Origin: Hypomyces perniciosus | Taxonomy: Eukaryota; Ascomycota; Sordariomycetes; Hypocreales; Hypocreaceae | Direction of reading: 5' to 3' | Assembly: GCA_008477525.1 (NCBI GenBank) | Contig: SPDT01000007.1 | Location: 5,952,001-6,016,000 of the forward strand | Length of the DNA: 64,000 nucleotides | Part shown: positions 36,790 through 47,711 of the stretch, piece after piece | How positions within the stretch are numbered: position 1 is the first letter of the stretch | Layout: the number at the start of each line of letters is the position of its first letter | Program-made: the position numbers and the translations under genes | The notes under the pieces: model-generated | What the model was told of the DNA's origin: nothing | Databases searched by the model: none | What the model saw: the letters and a program-made list of their open reading frames with translations, nothing else

Positions 36790-39700
36790 CTACAGGTACA
36801 AGCTCTGAGCCGCCACGATATCCCTCCTGATCTTCTGCAAACTTTCATCGAACTTCTTCGTCAGATCATCGTTGCCCATGACCTTGGAGGCCTGGGCCAT
36901 CTGTCGTATAAGTTCTTCCAAACGGCGGAAAATGCGGATAAATGAGCCTTCATAAATGTTTGCCATTTTGCTTCAAAAGACGGTTAGTAAAAGGACATAT
37001 GAACTCCGGTAAATGTGGTATAATCTTACCAAATCTCAGCAAACGTTGCGCCATGAGCCCAAGCATACGCCGTCTCCATGAGCTGCCACTTCAGGCTTGC
37101 CACGTACTCCTCCTCGTTGACGTTCAGCTTGCACTCCTGACTGACTTTGGCAATGATGCGAGCCTTCGCCTGGATCTCACGGTACGGCTTCTGCAGCGCC
37201 TCCTTCGTTGCCTGTGTGTCGAGTTTCTCATCAAACACGAAGCAGCTTAGCACAGCAGCAATCGTCTCGGGAGTCATTTCGTTGAAAAAGCGATCAAAGA
37301 GAAGTTCTGACAGCAGCAATTCATGGCCTTCCGTGGTAGAAAGTTCACATGCTACACGGGCCTTGAGCTGCACGACTTCCGCATCGTTGATAAATCCAAG
37401 GCGACGCAGCACACGTTTTCGGGACTTGAGCTCGTCCATCTGTGAAATGCTGTAGGCCTTGGCGATAGTCTTCTTCTTCGCCTTGACCTTCTCGTTGAGC
37501 TTGACCTTGATGTGGTACTGATCCCACCGCTCTTCCAGAAGAGGTGAGAGATGCAGCGGATTCGCCACCAATCTGGACTCAAGAACCTCGATCTTGCGGA
37601 GAAGCTGCCTGAACGAGTCGTCTGGGATATTCATGTTTTCCAGGGGATCCAATATTGGCACACCGTCGGGGAACCGGCGCTGAACCTCCGCGAGTGCCTT
37701 GCCCGCCTGATTCTTGTCCTCCTGTGAATTGAGGCCCTCTTTTGGTAAGAAGATTCGAATCTGGCTAATGGCTTTTACGCATGTAAGCAGGCAGGGTACG
37801 ACCTCGGCGATGGAGTCATCCTCATCAATCATCGGCTTCAGACCGGGGGGCATCCGCGTAGATGCTGCCTGTCCAGGAATGACCTCGTCGCTTTGTGCAG
37901 AAATGATGAGAAGAACGTGAAGGACTTGAGACTCTTGCGGGCGAAATTCTGGTTCGCCAAGCTTGGTGCTTCGTCGCGGAGTGTGGTCAGTAATAACACC
38001 CCAGCCAAAGTCAAGTCCAGAACTGATATTCTCCTCTGATTCAATCGGGCTGAAGATCTGGACAAGTCGGCCAGGCTGTAGAAACTCCATGCAGTGGGTC
38101 GGGTGCTGAATCACAGCACGCATGTCCTTGGTGTATACTTTCAGCTGTTGTCGGATTTGGTAGTAATCCTTGATCGTGGCCTCATCCGTGATCGCCAGTG
38201 CGTCTCGTTCTTGCTGGATGGCCATGAGTTCCTTCTCCAGGTTGGGGACACCGGCTGCATTCTGGAATTGATGGAAACATCGCTCCAGCATGAATTCAGG
38301 CGAGATGGCCTCAATTCTCAGGAGGTTGAGAATCATATTGTATCCGAGATAGAACGCTGAGAGCAGTTTATCTTGGTGTCCAGTAACAATCTGCCTGGCC
38401 ACATCGGGTTCCAGCTTGTTGTCAATCATCATAATAACGATACCTCTGGCGTCGAGACCACGACGGCCAGCTCGTCCGGCCATCTGAACGTACTCGGACG
38501 AAGTGATTGGCCGCCGTTGTGTGCCGTCCCATTTGGTGACCTCGGTGAAAACAACCGTCTTTGCAGGCATGTTTAGACCAATAGAGAATGTCTCCGTCGC
38601 GAACAAAACCTTGATCAAGGATTCCTGGAATAAAATCTCAATCGTCTCCTTGAGAATGGGCAAGAGGCCTGAGTGATGAACACCGATACCCTTTTCCAGG
38701 AGAGGCAAAAGGTTCATAATTTGGGGCAGTTCACGATCCTGTTCCGAAAGACTTTCAATCGCGCTGTGAAAGACCTTGCCAACCAGAGCCTTTTCGGTGG
38801 CGTCGTTGAAGTTGAGGTTGGAAATCTTCAGTGCCATATTTTCGACCTCTCGCTTGCTGAAGTTGAAAACGATGACGGGATTGAGATTCTTCTTAACAGT
38901 CATCCGGATGATTTTGTGAATGTCGGAGCCCTCATCAGCTCCACCCTTGTTGGTCTTCTTGTTCTTCCCCCTGCCTTTCATCTTCGCCAAAGGGTCTGAA
39001 GGGTCGGAACCCTTCTTCTCTTCAACCTCACTCATGACCAGATGGAAATTGTGGTCGTGGAAGTGGCCCTTTTCATCCACCACGATTCTGGCCCCCTTAC
39101 CTCCGAGTGGATAGAAATAGTTCTGCAACGGGGTAGGCCGGAAGTCTGTGTAGACAACATGACATGCCTGGTGGTGAATCTTGGCGATCCATTCCGCAAA
39201 CTGGAACGCGTTGGGGATAGTGGCAGATAGGAAAACATATCGGACTTTGTCTGGAAGCATAATGATCGTCTCTTCCCAAACTACTCCTCGCGTCTTGTCT
39301 CGCATGTAGTGGACTTCGTCGAACACGACCCAGGCAACTTCTCGCATGATCTCCGAGCCACGGTACAACATGGATCGCAAAATCTCTGTCGTCATGACCA
39401 AGCAACTGGCAGTGGGGTTGATAGTAACATCACCAGTCATCAGACCGACGTCTCCAAAAATGGCATCAAAGTCTCGGTATTTTTGATTACTCAAAGCCTT
39501 AATGGGACTTGTGTAGATGATCCTCTGATTGCGCTTGAGGCACTGTGCAACTGCGTATTCCGCCACCACCGTCTTTCCTGCACTAGTGTGCGCTGAGACC
39601 AGTACACTCTCTTCTCGCTCAATAGAGGCAACAGCTAAGCTCTGGAATGGATCGAGTTTGAAGGGCCATGTCCTCGCAGGCTCTGCCGGCGGCTTGTGCT

Positions 39701-40136
39701 CTGACAGAGGGACATATTCGTAGTCGAGATCCGGGGGGAGAGCGACTTGGTGCTGGATGTTATGGGATATAACCAAGGATGAATCTTGGGGAACAAACGT
39801 CGACGCGCCGGCTACCTCTCTAGACGCGGCGGTCTGGAAGTTATCTGCCATGACAGGCACAGCACCGTCTTCCTTCTTGCGCCTTTTCTTGTCCTGCTGG
39901 CTCGGAGTGTCAGAATCTTCCTCCTCCTCAGAGTCTTCGTCGCGCGACGTCTCGGCGGCATCAACCATGCCGACATCAGTGCTCTCGTCGGCTGCGCCTC
40001 GATTCCCATTCATGGCCTCGTCGGCTTTTCGTTTCTTGCTTTGGGCACGGCTCCGGCTCCTTTGAGGTGTCCGCTCGTCCTCGCTGTCGCTTAGGGGCTC
40101 CGCCTTGCCCTCGAAAACATCGAACATTTCATCCAT
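36790..40136 (-). CDS. mtr4: Mtr4, DExH RNA helicase of the nuclear exosome
   Basis: Exon 1 is 40136-37030 and a short last exon is 36970-36790; a phase 2 intron (GTAAGA..GAAG, 59 nt) joins FAEIC to KMANIYEGSF, giving 1095 aa. Without that exon the protein would lack its conserved end, IRRDIVAAQSLYL. The N-terminus is acidic and Lys-rich. Helicase motifs: SAHTSAGKT at 181-189, DEVHYMRD, SATIPN and QMAGRAGRRG. The arch/KOW region and the C-terminal helical DSH domain follow. Mtr4 feeds RNA to the nuclear exosome and is the helicase of the TRAMP complex, acting in rRNA and snoRNA maturation and RNA surveillance. Ski2 is excluded by the C-terminal sequence and the lack of an N-terminal Ski2 extension. 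Confidence 0.96.
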
Positions 40137-40741
40137 TTTGGCTTAGTTTTTATGCCAGACGGCGTATGTCGAGATGGCGATTCAAATCAAGCAGTCGGGT
40201 ATATAGAAGGGGGAAAACAGAAATCAGAAGGGGAATTGATTCCAAGATTCAGAATAGAGTAGAGTAGATGATTGGTGACCGCATTCTCCCCGCATCAATA
40301 GCGAAGGATCTCTGCCTGGGATGCAAAATATCGAGGGCGAGTCGAGTGCAAAGAAATTGTTGGCCCAGATTTCCTCAAACAGAAGTGGGCAGAGCGGCAG
40401 AAAAGAAAATCGTCGGCTCGGGCCAAAGGCGGTGAGTCGCAAGATCACTGCATCAGCGGCTGGTGGTCACCATCGGTGTGGTACGTACCTACATGTGCGC
40501 GTACTAAACGGCTGATTAGTCATTGATCAACTTCTCACGCACATGCATCTTCACGTGACCGAGATTTGCCAAGCATCTCGTTTTGACCTCATATCGAACC
40601 ACCTCGGGTCTCATCAAGACGTTGACACGAAATACAGCTCTCAGCTCCTCCTCCCTCCCACCGTCGCCCGACGTCATTCAAAGTATGCTGACTCTCTGCA
40701 AAGCTGCTCCAATGCTCCCGACAGCTAATTGACCGCTCCAG
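40137..40741. promoter_or_regulatory. Bidirectional promoter region of mtr4 and the cox gene
   Basis: A 605 bp gap between divergent start codons. No motif is assigned with confidence. Confidence 0.45.
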
Positions 40742-41030
40742 ATGCTCTCCCGCGCCGCCACCCGCACCACGACCTCGCTGGTCAGCCGCCGAGGCTTCCA
40801 CGCCACCCGGGCTCGCATGTCCTCGCCTTACCACTACCCTGAGGGTCCCTACACCAACATTCCCTTCAACCCTCGCAGCAAGTGGTTCGGCGCCGGCTAC
40901 TGGGCCTTCATGGCGACCGGCTTCTTCGCACCCTTCGGCATTGCTGGTGAGCGCCATCTGCTGTGGAATCTCCGGCCTATTCTCGTGACTGACATATGGT
41001 GTAGTCTACCAAACCTACAAGACTCAGTAA
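40742..41030 (+). CDS. cox8: Cytochrome c oxidase subunit VIIc (Cox8)
   Basis: Exons 40742-40946 and 41005-41030 join in phase 1 (58 nt intron GTGAGC..TGTAG) to give 76 aa. The N-terminus (MLSRAATRTTTSLVSRRGFH) is a basic mitochondrial presequence. The mature part is YHYPEGPYTNIPFNPRSKW, then a single membrane helix (GYWAFMATGFFAPFGIA) and the end VYQTYKTQ. This is the inner-membrane subunit VIIc family (yeast Cox8), a structural part of complex IV. The second exon is only 26 nt and is recognised by the typical YQT end. The gene overlaps no other feature. Confidence 0.93.
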
Positions 41031-41350
41031 ATTTAGTGGTTAGGGACCTGGAAGGCTCTGGTAGCTGGGGATTGTGTCACATAGGTTGGAGACGTTGGGC
41101 TTGTTATGACATAGCTCGAATAGACGCCAGCACAGCAGGCAAAACCTTCCCTTTGTCCATCAATGCTGCCAAATGCGCTTGTCATAGAAACTTTACCATG
41201 TTGATATGATTTTCATGAATCCACATTTCTCATACACGATTCCATCTCAGGACTACATGTTACATGTTACATTTCCCCGGCTTTGAGGGATGAGTCTATA
41301 TGAGATATTCGCCTATCATACAATCACATACTTCGTTCGGCCTTGGCCAG

Positions 41351-43366
41351 TTACATCCATGACGGATCCGTTTTGCGCCTCTCATGATGCTGTCCATCCC
41401 ATTTTCCTCGTGTCGATTTCAGATCCTTGCCATATAAAATATTTTCAAAGATTGCATGCATGAACTGCTGGCGGTCCGGGTGGATGACCCAGCGTTGAGA
41501 CATGGAATCAAATGTTTGGACAAGCGCCTTGTTTGAAGAACACTTCTTGACGGCGCGCAAGGCCCATATTACCAGCCAACGATCTATGCGAAACCCCTTT
41601 GCATGCTCGTCATGAGCTTGGTAGAGAGCCGATAGCACTCCTTCAAGTCTTTGTTCACTCCAGTCCGAGCCTGTGAAACCTCCATGCATGTAAAACCCTT
41701 TGAATAACGCCAAAAAGATGGTAGGATCAATTGGTATTTTCAAGTGTTTCATTTCGTCCAGGTATTGCGCGACTTTCTGGAGGTTTCCAACCCTGACCGC
41801 ATAATGGTCGACCAAGAGCTTGTAGGTGTGAAGGTCTGGCGCAAGATAAACGTTTGTCTGCAGCGTCTTTGACAGCTGCGGATGCTCCTTGCCGACTTTA
41901 GTGAACATCATGAGAACCCTTGTGACAACCTTGTTCATCATGTAATCCCTTTGGGGCATTTCTGGCGCTAGAGAATGCCCGTCCTTCATGCGCCGGTATG
42001 TTTCTTCCGCTGCCGCTTCCTCACCACACCTCAGCAGGCCAGCGATAACACAATTGAGGACAATAGTGTCAATCATTTCGCCTGATTCCACCATTTCCTT
42101 ATATGCGGCACGAATCCCGTCTGAATCGAGCTTCAGCCCAAAATAGTGAATGAGACTGACATGGTGGAAGCGGTTGAATTCAATGCCTCGGTTGTCCATC
42201 TCTTTGTATATCATGTCAGCCAGAGTGAAATTCCCGGCCTTGGCAGCCACATCGAAGAGCACGTTGAACGTCACGTCATTTCCCATAACCTTTGCCTCGC
42301 GCTCCATTTCCCTCCAAAGTTTTAATGCTGATTCCATCTCTTGTGTCGTCGCTCGCGCTGCGTATTTTGTTGCAAAGGCTAGGGCGAAGTTCCATTGTGA
42401 GCGTCGTAATGTGAGACCAGCGTTTTTCACATCGGCGACAAGGGCAAAATAACGCAGCATCGACTCTATATCACGCTTGTGGGGCGTCCCCATGACTCTT
42501 AGAAGTCGGTTGCGCCATTGCCATGTAAGGTATAGCATTCGCGGCTCAGGCAGTTGACAGTATAGCTTGTATATCGGTTCGAGTGAATAGCGATTCGGGT
42601 GTCGCAATCTCTGCCCGATAGCGGTATAGAGTCGGCCAAGGATAATTTGCACATAATCGCTAATCTTGGATGTCTCTTCGCGAGACGGGTACTGAACATC
42701 GACCGTCTGTTCCGACACTTTGAGCTTCGGTCCGTCTGGAGCGGCGTAACCACGGCGGTATGGGTCTCGATAGAATTCAAAGTGTTCCTCCACACTTCCT
42801 TCGTAATGTTGGCCGACAAACGATAGAAGTTTCCGTCTATCTTGAATCGGCGGAGGAGGTTGCGAGTGAGATATATGCCGTGTCCCGGAGACGGAGACGG
42901 CGACAGCCGTGCTGTAGGTCCGAGCAGCACGTCGAGGATTCTGCTGCCTCCGTAGGATGCGGTGCTTTTCGAAGTCCGGAATAAACGTCGACAGGAGCCA
43001 TAGCGAGCTTCGTGGGCAGGAGTATGATCTTCCTGGTTGACTCGCTACCGTTGGGCTCGTTGGCGGTTTCGTAGTCGCATCTTTGCCCCTGCAAAGCCTC
43101 CTGCTCGCAGCGCTGGCCTTGCAGCCTGCCGCTACCAAGCCGGCTGATAGTCGGTTCGACAGCACCGCACCGCAGACGGAGCTGTCCACACGACTGGGAA
43201 ATTTCATGGGCTTCTCCTCATGATGCTGCAGCGCTTGTCTTGACGATTTGACAAGGCGGCCGAAAAAGTGGTTTACCCAGATATTGAAGGTGGGGTGGTG
43301 ATGGCAGCTTTGGCCAATCAAGTGGCTTGGATTAGCCCTGTGTGGTTTTTGCCATTTTTGGCACAC
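41351..43366 (-). CDS. Mitochondrial pentatricopeptide-repeat protein
   Basis: A single open frame of up to 671 aa. Met54 (43207), MKFPSRVDSSVCGAVLSNRL, is the likelier start because it opens a basic, Ser-rich presequence; the first 53 residues look non-conserved. The C-terminal half has helical pairs of PPR type, for example VTFNVLFDVAAKAGNFTLAD, IVLNCVIAGLLRCGEEAAAE and HTYKLLVDHYAVRVGNLQKV, in about 35-residue steps. Fungal PPR proteins bind organellar RNA and support mitochondrial translation or RNA stability. The exact orthologue cannot be named. The gene's 3' end lies about 320 bp from the cox8 3' end, convergent. Confidence 0.82.
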   Translation of the reverse strand: MCQKWQKPHRANPSHLIGQSCHHHPTFNIWVNHFFGRLVKSSRQALQHHEEKPMKFPSRVDSSVCGAVLSNRLSAGLVAAGCKASAASRRLCRGKDATTKPPTSPTVASQPGRSYSCPRSSLWLLSTFIPDFEKHRILRRQQNPRRAARTYSTAVAVSVSGTRHISHSQPPPPIQDRRKLLSFVGQHYEGSVEEHFEFYRDPYRRGYAAPDGPKLKVSEQTVDVQYPSREETSKISDYVQIILGRLYTAIGQRLRHPNRYSLEPIYKLYCQLPEPRMLYLTWQWRNRLLRVMGTPHKRDIESMLRYFALVADVKNAGLTLRRSQWNFALAFATKYAARATTQEMESALKLWREMEREAKVMGNDVTFNVLFDVAAKAGNFTLADMIYKEMDNRGIEFNRFHHVSLIHYFGLKLDSDGIRAAYKEMVESGEMIDTIVLNCVIAGLLRCGEEAAAEETYRRMKDGHSLAPEMPQRDYMMNKVVTRVLMMFTKVGKEHPQLSKTLQTNVYLAPDLHTYKLLVDHYAVRVGNLQKVAQYLDEMKHLKIPIDPTIFLALFKGFYMHGGFTGSDWSEQRLEGVLSALYQAHDEHAKGFRIDRWLVIWALRAVKKCSSNKALVQTFDSMSQRWVIHPDRQQFMHAIFENILYGKDLKSTRGKWDGQHHERRKTDPSWM

Positions 43367-43902
43367 TAGGTACAGGTGATGTCTACAGGGTAGCCAGTAT
43401 TATTCAATGGCCCGTCAAGGATGGCATTGTTTTCGCGAAATAAGAACCAATTCACCATTGAAAAAGTTGCTGTTATTCGGAGCAGCAAAGAAAATATATT
43501 TCATTTCTAAGAATTTATATTTCTCGCATATTGGAAACTAAAAGACAAAATTTCCCGATCCTCAACCTCTATGAGATTAACCAGATAGATAGATCGATAA
43601 CCTTCGAAAAAATATGTTCATTGCAGGAGCTGAATAATAAGATCTTAAAAAGGCTGAATGAGACAAACTGAATATGTCATCATAATAAGACTAATGTAGT
43701 GTATGAAATAGGCGCAAAAATTTCCATATGTCACATATACCACTTGAAGAATACTAGACGACGGGGAATCGGATTGCACAAATGTCATATTATTCCTATT
43801 TTCTCTGCCCACTAACCCTTTACTATGTAACAGTAATGACGTCCATCTCCTCTCTCAATTAAAGTCAAGCACCACTCATCTCTAGGAGCTGTCCCATTGA
43901 AA
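43367..43902. other. A/T-rich intergenic region
   Basis: Upstream of the PPR gene and downstream of the dehydrogenase gene. A/T-rich, with TAGATAGATAGAT at about 43585. No gene is supported. Confidence 0.5.
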
Positions 43903-44881
43903 TCACTCCTGGAGTCCAGCAACGTCCTGGAGCTTCACAAACCCAGGCAGAGACTTATACTCTCGTCCATCCGTAGAGGTAGAAACGTCCTTCCAAGTAC
44001 CCAGTAATTTGGTCTCCTGCTCGCGCCTGCGTGTCGCAAACTCTAGACAATCTGAACCCAGCACAACACGAGTAGCCCATGATTTACCAGCTGCAACACC
44101 CTCACGTTTGATGACATCAAACATTGTCGATGCGGCCTTTTCAGGGCTTCCCGGCATCATAGACATGGGATCGACAGTGAAAAGCCCCATGAGCTCGCCC
44201 CAGAGAGGCTTATAGTCGTCGCTAGTAGGCCTCAAACTTCCAGTACCGTCCCGATCTTCCTCACGAGGTGAGCTGAGGCGAGTCGGGAACGCACCAATGT
44301 CAAATGCGACAGAGCGAAGCCCCAATGGTGAAATCTCCTTGTGAAGGCTTTCCGCAAAAGTGCTCAATGCTGCCTTGGACATTCCGTAGGTTGACATGAA
44401 GGGCAATGCCATCCAGCCCGAGCCGGATGATGTGAATGCAACCGTACCGTGACCCTGGGCGCGGAACAGAGGCAAGATGGCTTGGGTAATATGCAGATGA
44501 GAGAAGAGGTTGACTTGAAACATATTGTTGACAAATGCGTCACTGTTGAAGTAAATGTTAGTGCATGTTGACCAAAGGTTTGGATATAACTTACCTGGTA
44601 TCTTCAAAAGCTCTCATGGCTGACATGCCGGCATTGTTCATCAAGATGTCAATGTGGCCAAAAATGCCCCATGCCTTCTTCACTTGGGCCTCGAACTCGG
44701 CTCGTCCAGAGTTGAGGTCTAGTTCCAGAAGGGCAACATTCTCCGACTTAAGGTGACCAAGCTTTTGCTCGACATTCCTGCCCGATGCAATGACCTTTTC
44801 GCCGCGGGAGATGAGGTGGGCGACCAAGGCGGCGCCAATGCCGGAGGTGGTTCCTGTAACAAGCCAGACGGATGAAGACAT
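43903..44881 (-). CDS. Short-chain dehydrogenase/reductase
   Basis: Exons 44881-44595 and 44542-43903 join in phase 2 (intron GTAAGT..ACAG, 52 nt) to give 308 aa. Classical SDR motifs: TGTTSGIG at 9-16 (cofactor), NNAG at 82-85, a Ser in FTSSGSG at about 134, and the catalytic YGMSK (Tyr148, Lys152). Arg36 after the second strand (SGRN) suggests NADP(H). The substrate is unknown. The start at 44881 was chosen because MSSSVWLVTG begins the fold directly. The gene is divergent from a Zn2Cys6 regulator across 434 bp, which makes local regulation plausible but unproven. Confidence 0.92.
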
Positions 44882-45315
44882 CTTGAAGGTTGATATCAAA
44901 TAATTGGGATTTAGTTGATTGGGAGTGTTGTAATGAGGATGTTGTATGCTGATGAGTGTCTTGAAGCTGAGTGAAGATGCATTGCTTTCGAGGAGAACGA
45001 ACGACCTTTATAAGCCTTGAAACCCGGGCAAGTCGCCCAAGCATTGAAGCCGTCCGGACGAGACTTGTCCATGTTCACAGAGGGGTGATGTTTGCTTCTC
45101 ACTTGGTCCGGACTTAACAGATCGAATTCCAGATCGACAACATCGACCACATCGATAATTGCCCCACGGAGAAGGTTGTATCACGTGGGTTGGGCGGAGC
45201 GGCGGAGCTGCGGGGGCCTCGGACGGGTCTCGGACGGGGGCGGACCAACCCATACGCTAGTTGCTCCGGCGATTCGTCCGCGGACGAATGACTTCACACT
45301 CGCCCGTTGAAAGGT
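44882..45315. promoter_or_regulatory. Divergent promoter region, dehydrogenase and regulator
   Basis: 434 bp between divergent start codons. It contains several CGG triplets in both orientations (for example around 45190-45250), the half-site type used by Zn2Cys6 proteins, but GC-rich sequence makes these common by chance. Confidence 0.4.
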
Positions 45316-47711
45316 ATGTCAACGGTACAATCCTTCCGAGAAGGCTGTTTCGTCCGTCCTGCAGAGTCGATCCTCGCATCCAACTTTGTATCCGAGATGG
45401 ATGAGTCTGCGTCAAGTCAAGCGAGTCCGATAAGTCTCCGTAAAATGCGGAAGGGAACTCGCAGCTGTACCGAATGTACATCCTCCAGGTTCCTATACAT
45501 ATGCGACCCGTTTTCGTTGTTTACGATCCCTGACGTCGCCACGGATAGGCCGAAGGCGTAAAATACGCTGTGTGTACCCTCCAGGGAACCGGACATGCTT
45601 CTCATGCAGTGCCCGCAACAGCCGATGTATCGAACAAGGCTGCGCGGACCACGATAAAGCTTTGACCAAGAATACACAACTAGGCGAAGGAGTCGCTCGG
45701 ACGACAAACTCTCAGGGCCAGACTAGTCGCTTCAATGAGAGCTACGTCGATGACCATGACTTGACGGCTGAGACGCCAGACATTGTCGTATCGAATGATG
45801 CTGATTACCATGGCCCTCTTGTCTGTCTCCTGGTTGATGCCAAGGTTTGTGGTTCCTAATTCAAGATTCGTGTTTCCTTCAGCTTGAATAATGACATGAT
45901 TGTGCAGCTGTCAGGCTCGACAGGAGCAGCAGACTTTGAAGAATCCTCTCCAGCGGCGCAAACAAATCAGTCTGGCTCAAAATTTGGTCTCCCTACAGCG
46001 GAACAGAATCAGGTTTATTCGCTTCGTTCTTTCCAGTCCCAGAACTCCACAAGAAAGGCTACGCAGTTATGTTTGACTTTGCGTTCGGTACTCCCCAGTT
46101 ACGACATCATCATGTCCGTCTTGTCAAACAATGGGTCGTGGTGGGCAAGTTATTATCAAAAGTCCCGTGCAGTTTCTCAAACTCCTCCCATAACACTTGA
46201 AGCATTTGCTGGACGCGCATATACCAGTAATAATCCAGCGGAACTAGGCGCTCTTGCTATTGCGTTTGCCCGTAGCTCAGGCAAGCATTATCAACTCTAC
46301 TCCATCGTCGATGATCTTGTCATCTCGGACATTACTTATACGGCTACGATAGAGGGTCTTGAATGTTTGATACTACTGGCCAAAGCATACACAGATGGAG
46401 GACAGCCTAAGAGAGCATGGGTTGTATGGAAGAAAGGCGTCACAGCTACGCAGCTAATGGTATGATTTACTTCGTCCCCTTATCTAGTAGACATGCACAC
46501 TGACAGTTGCATAGGGTCTAACTCATGGGAGAAATTGCTCACCCACGCAACTGAGACTTTGGACCTCCGTCTATCACGGTGACCGATTTTGCAGCTTGCT
46601 TCTCGGCCTTCCGTACGCCTTCATCGACAGCCACTATGCCTTCCTCGCCGACATGACCAACAAGTCGATGCCGCCGGTAACCCAGTTTGTGTTCCGATGC
46701 GCCAATATTTCTGGGCAAATAATAGACCGAAATCTCGCCCCTGGGAAGCCTTCCTTTGCCAAAGCCATGGAAATAGACGAGGAACTTGAGTCTATTGCTT
46801 CTCCTCTGCCCGAGGACTGGTGGAGGCTCCCGACAGAACTCCCTCAGCGAGAGGCTGAGTTAGATAAACTCAGAGAGACTTTGCTACAACAATTCTATTT
46901 CTTCTGGGTCAGATTATATCTTCATATGCCGTTCCTAGTCAAATCGCCACCAAACTCTCCTCATTCAGCCAGCAGAGTGATCTGCATGGAGGCTGCGCGC
47001 CATGTCCTACGGCGTTATGGACTGCTTCGCAGCAAAGATCAGCAGGGGCAATGCCTCTTTGAATGCAAAACTACCGATTTTGCTTGTTTCACAGCCACCG
47101 TGATCTTGCTTGTCGGCATGTTTCATTGTAACGAGACATCAAGATCACCCAACTTTGACGACGACCTGGAACTGATTGCATCAACCGACAGGATCTTTGA
47201 ACGAGAAGAGACAGAAAGGAATTGCAAAATTGCATCTCAATGCAGGAAGACACTCCGCATGCTTTCTGGAAGCCGAGAAAATGTTTCTGGAGACTTCAAT
47301 GCAAATGGCGACATGCGTGAGATTGTGATACCATATTTTGGGGCCATTGTGCGGAAGCGGACCAGTCGGACGCTTGCACAACCTGAAACTTACCATTCAA
47401 ATCAAAAAGCTGCTTCTGATTCACACGATCCAACATACGGCTCTGTGGTGGCGGACAACCTGTGGGCGATGGATGTGGATGCGTATTCCCTCCAGTATAT
47501 CGGACACCATTCATTTGACCAATCGCCAATGTCAGGTCCAATGGGAACACCAGACTCGAACTCTATCCAAAATGAGTCGCTTCAATGGATGGATCCCTCA
47601 GCTATGGACTTGGATCCGGGTTGGGGTATACTGACTGACATGAATTGGGACATGCTGGACGATGTGGATATCGATTCAAGTGCTGGCTGGTCGGACCAAC
47701 CTCCCTTTTGA
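45316..47711 (+). CDS. Zn2Cys6 fungal-specific transcription factor
   Basis: Four exons, 45316-45475, 45549-45844, 45908-46459 and 46515-47711, with consistent phases (1, 0, 0) give 734 aa. Splicing completes the cluster: GTRSCTEC plus RRRKIRCVYPPGNRTCFSC then SRC. The second intron needs the distal acceptor GTGCAG at 45907. The middle homology region includes LWTSVYHGDRFCSLLLGLPYAF and IDSHYAFLADM, typical of the fungal-specific factor domain. The C-terminus is acidic (WDMLDDVDIDSS) and could activate transcription. It probably regulates the adjacent dehydrogenase or a wider pathway. The start is uncertain: Met at 45397 (MDESASSQ) is an alternative. Confidence 0.87.

Noticed and set aside
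36685..36945. Plus-strand frame opposite the last exon of mtr4
   Set aside because: It is antisense to a conserved exon and has no motif of its own.
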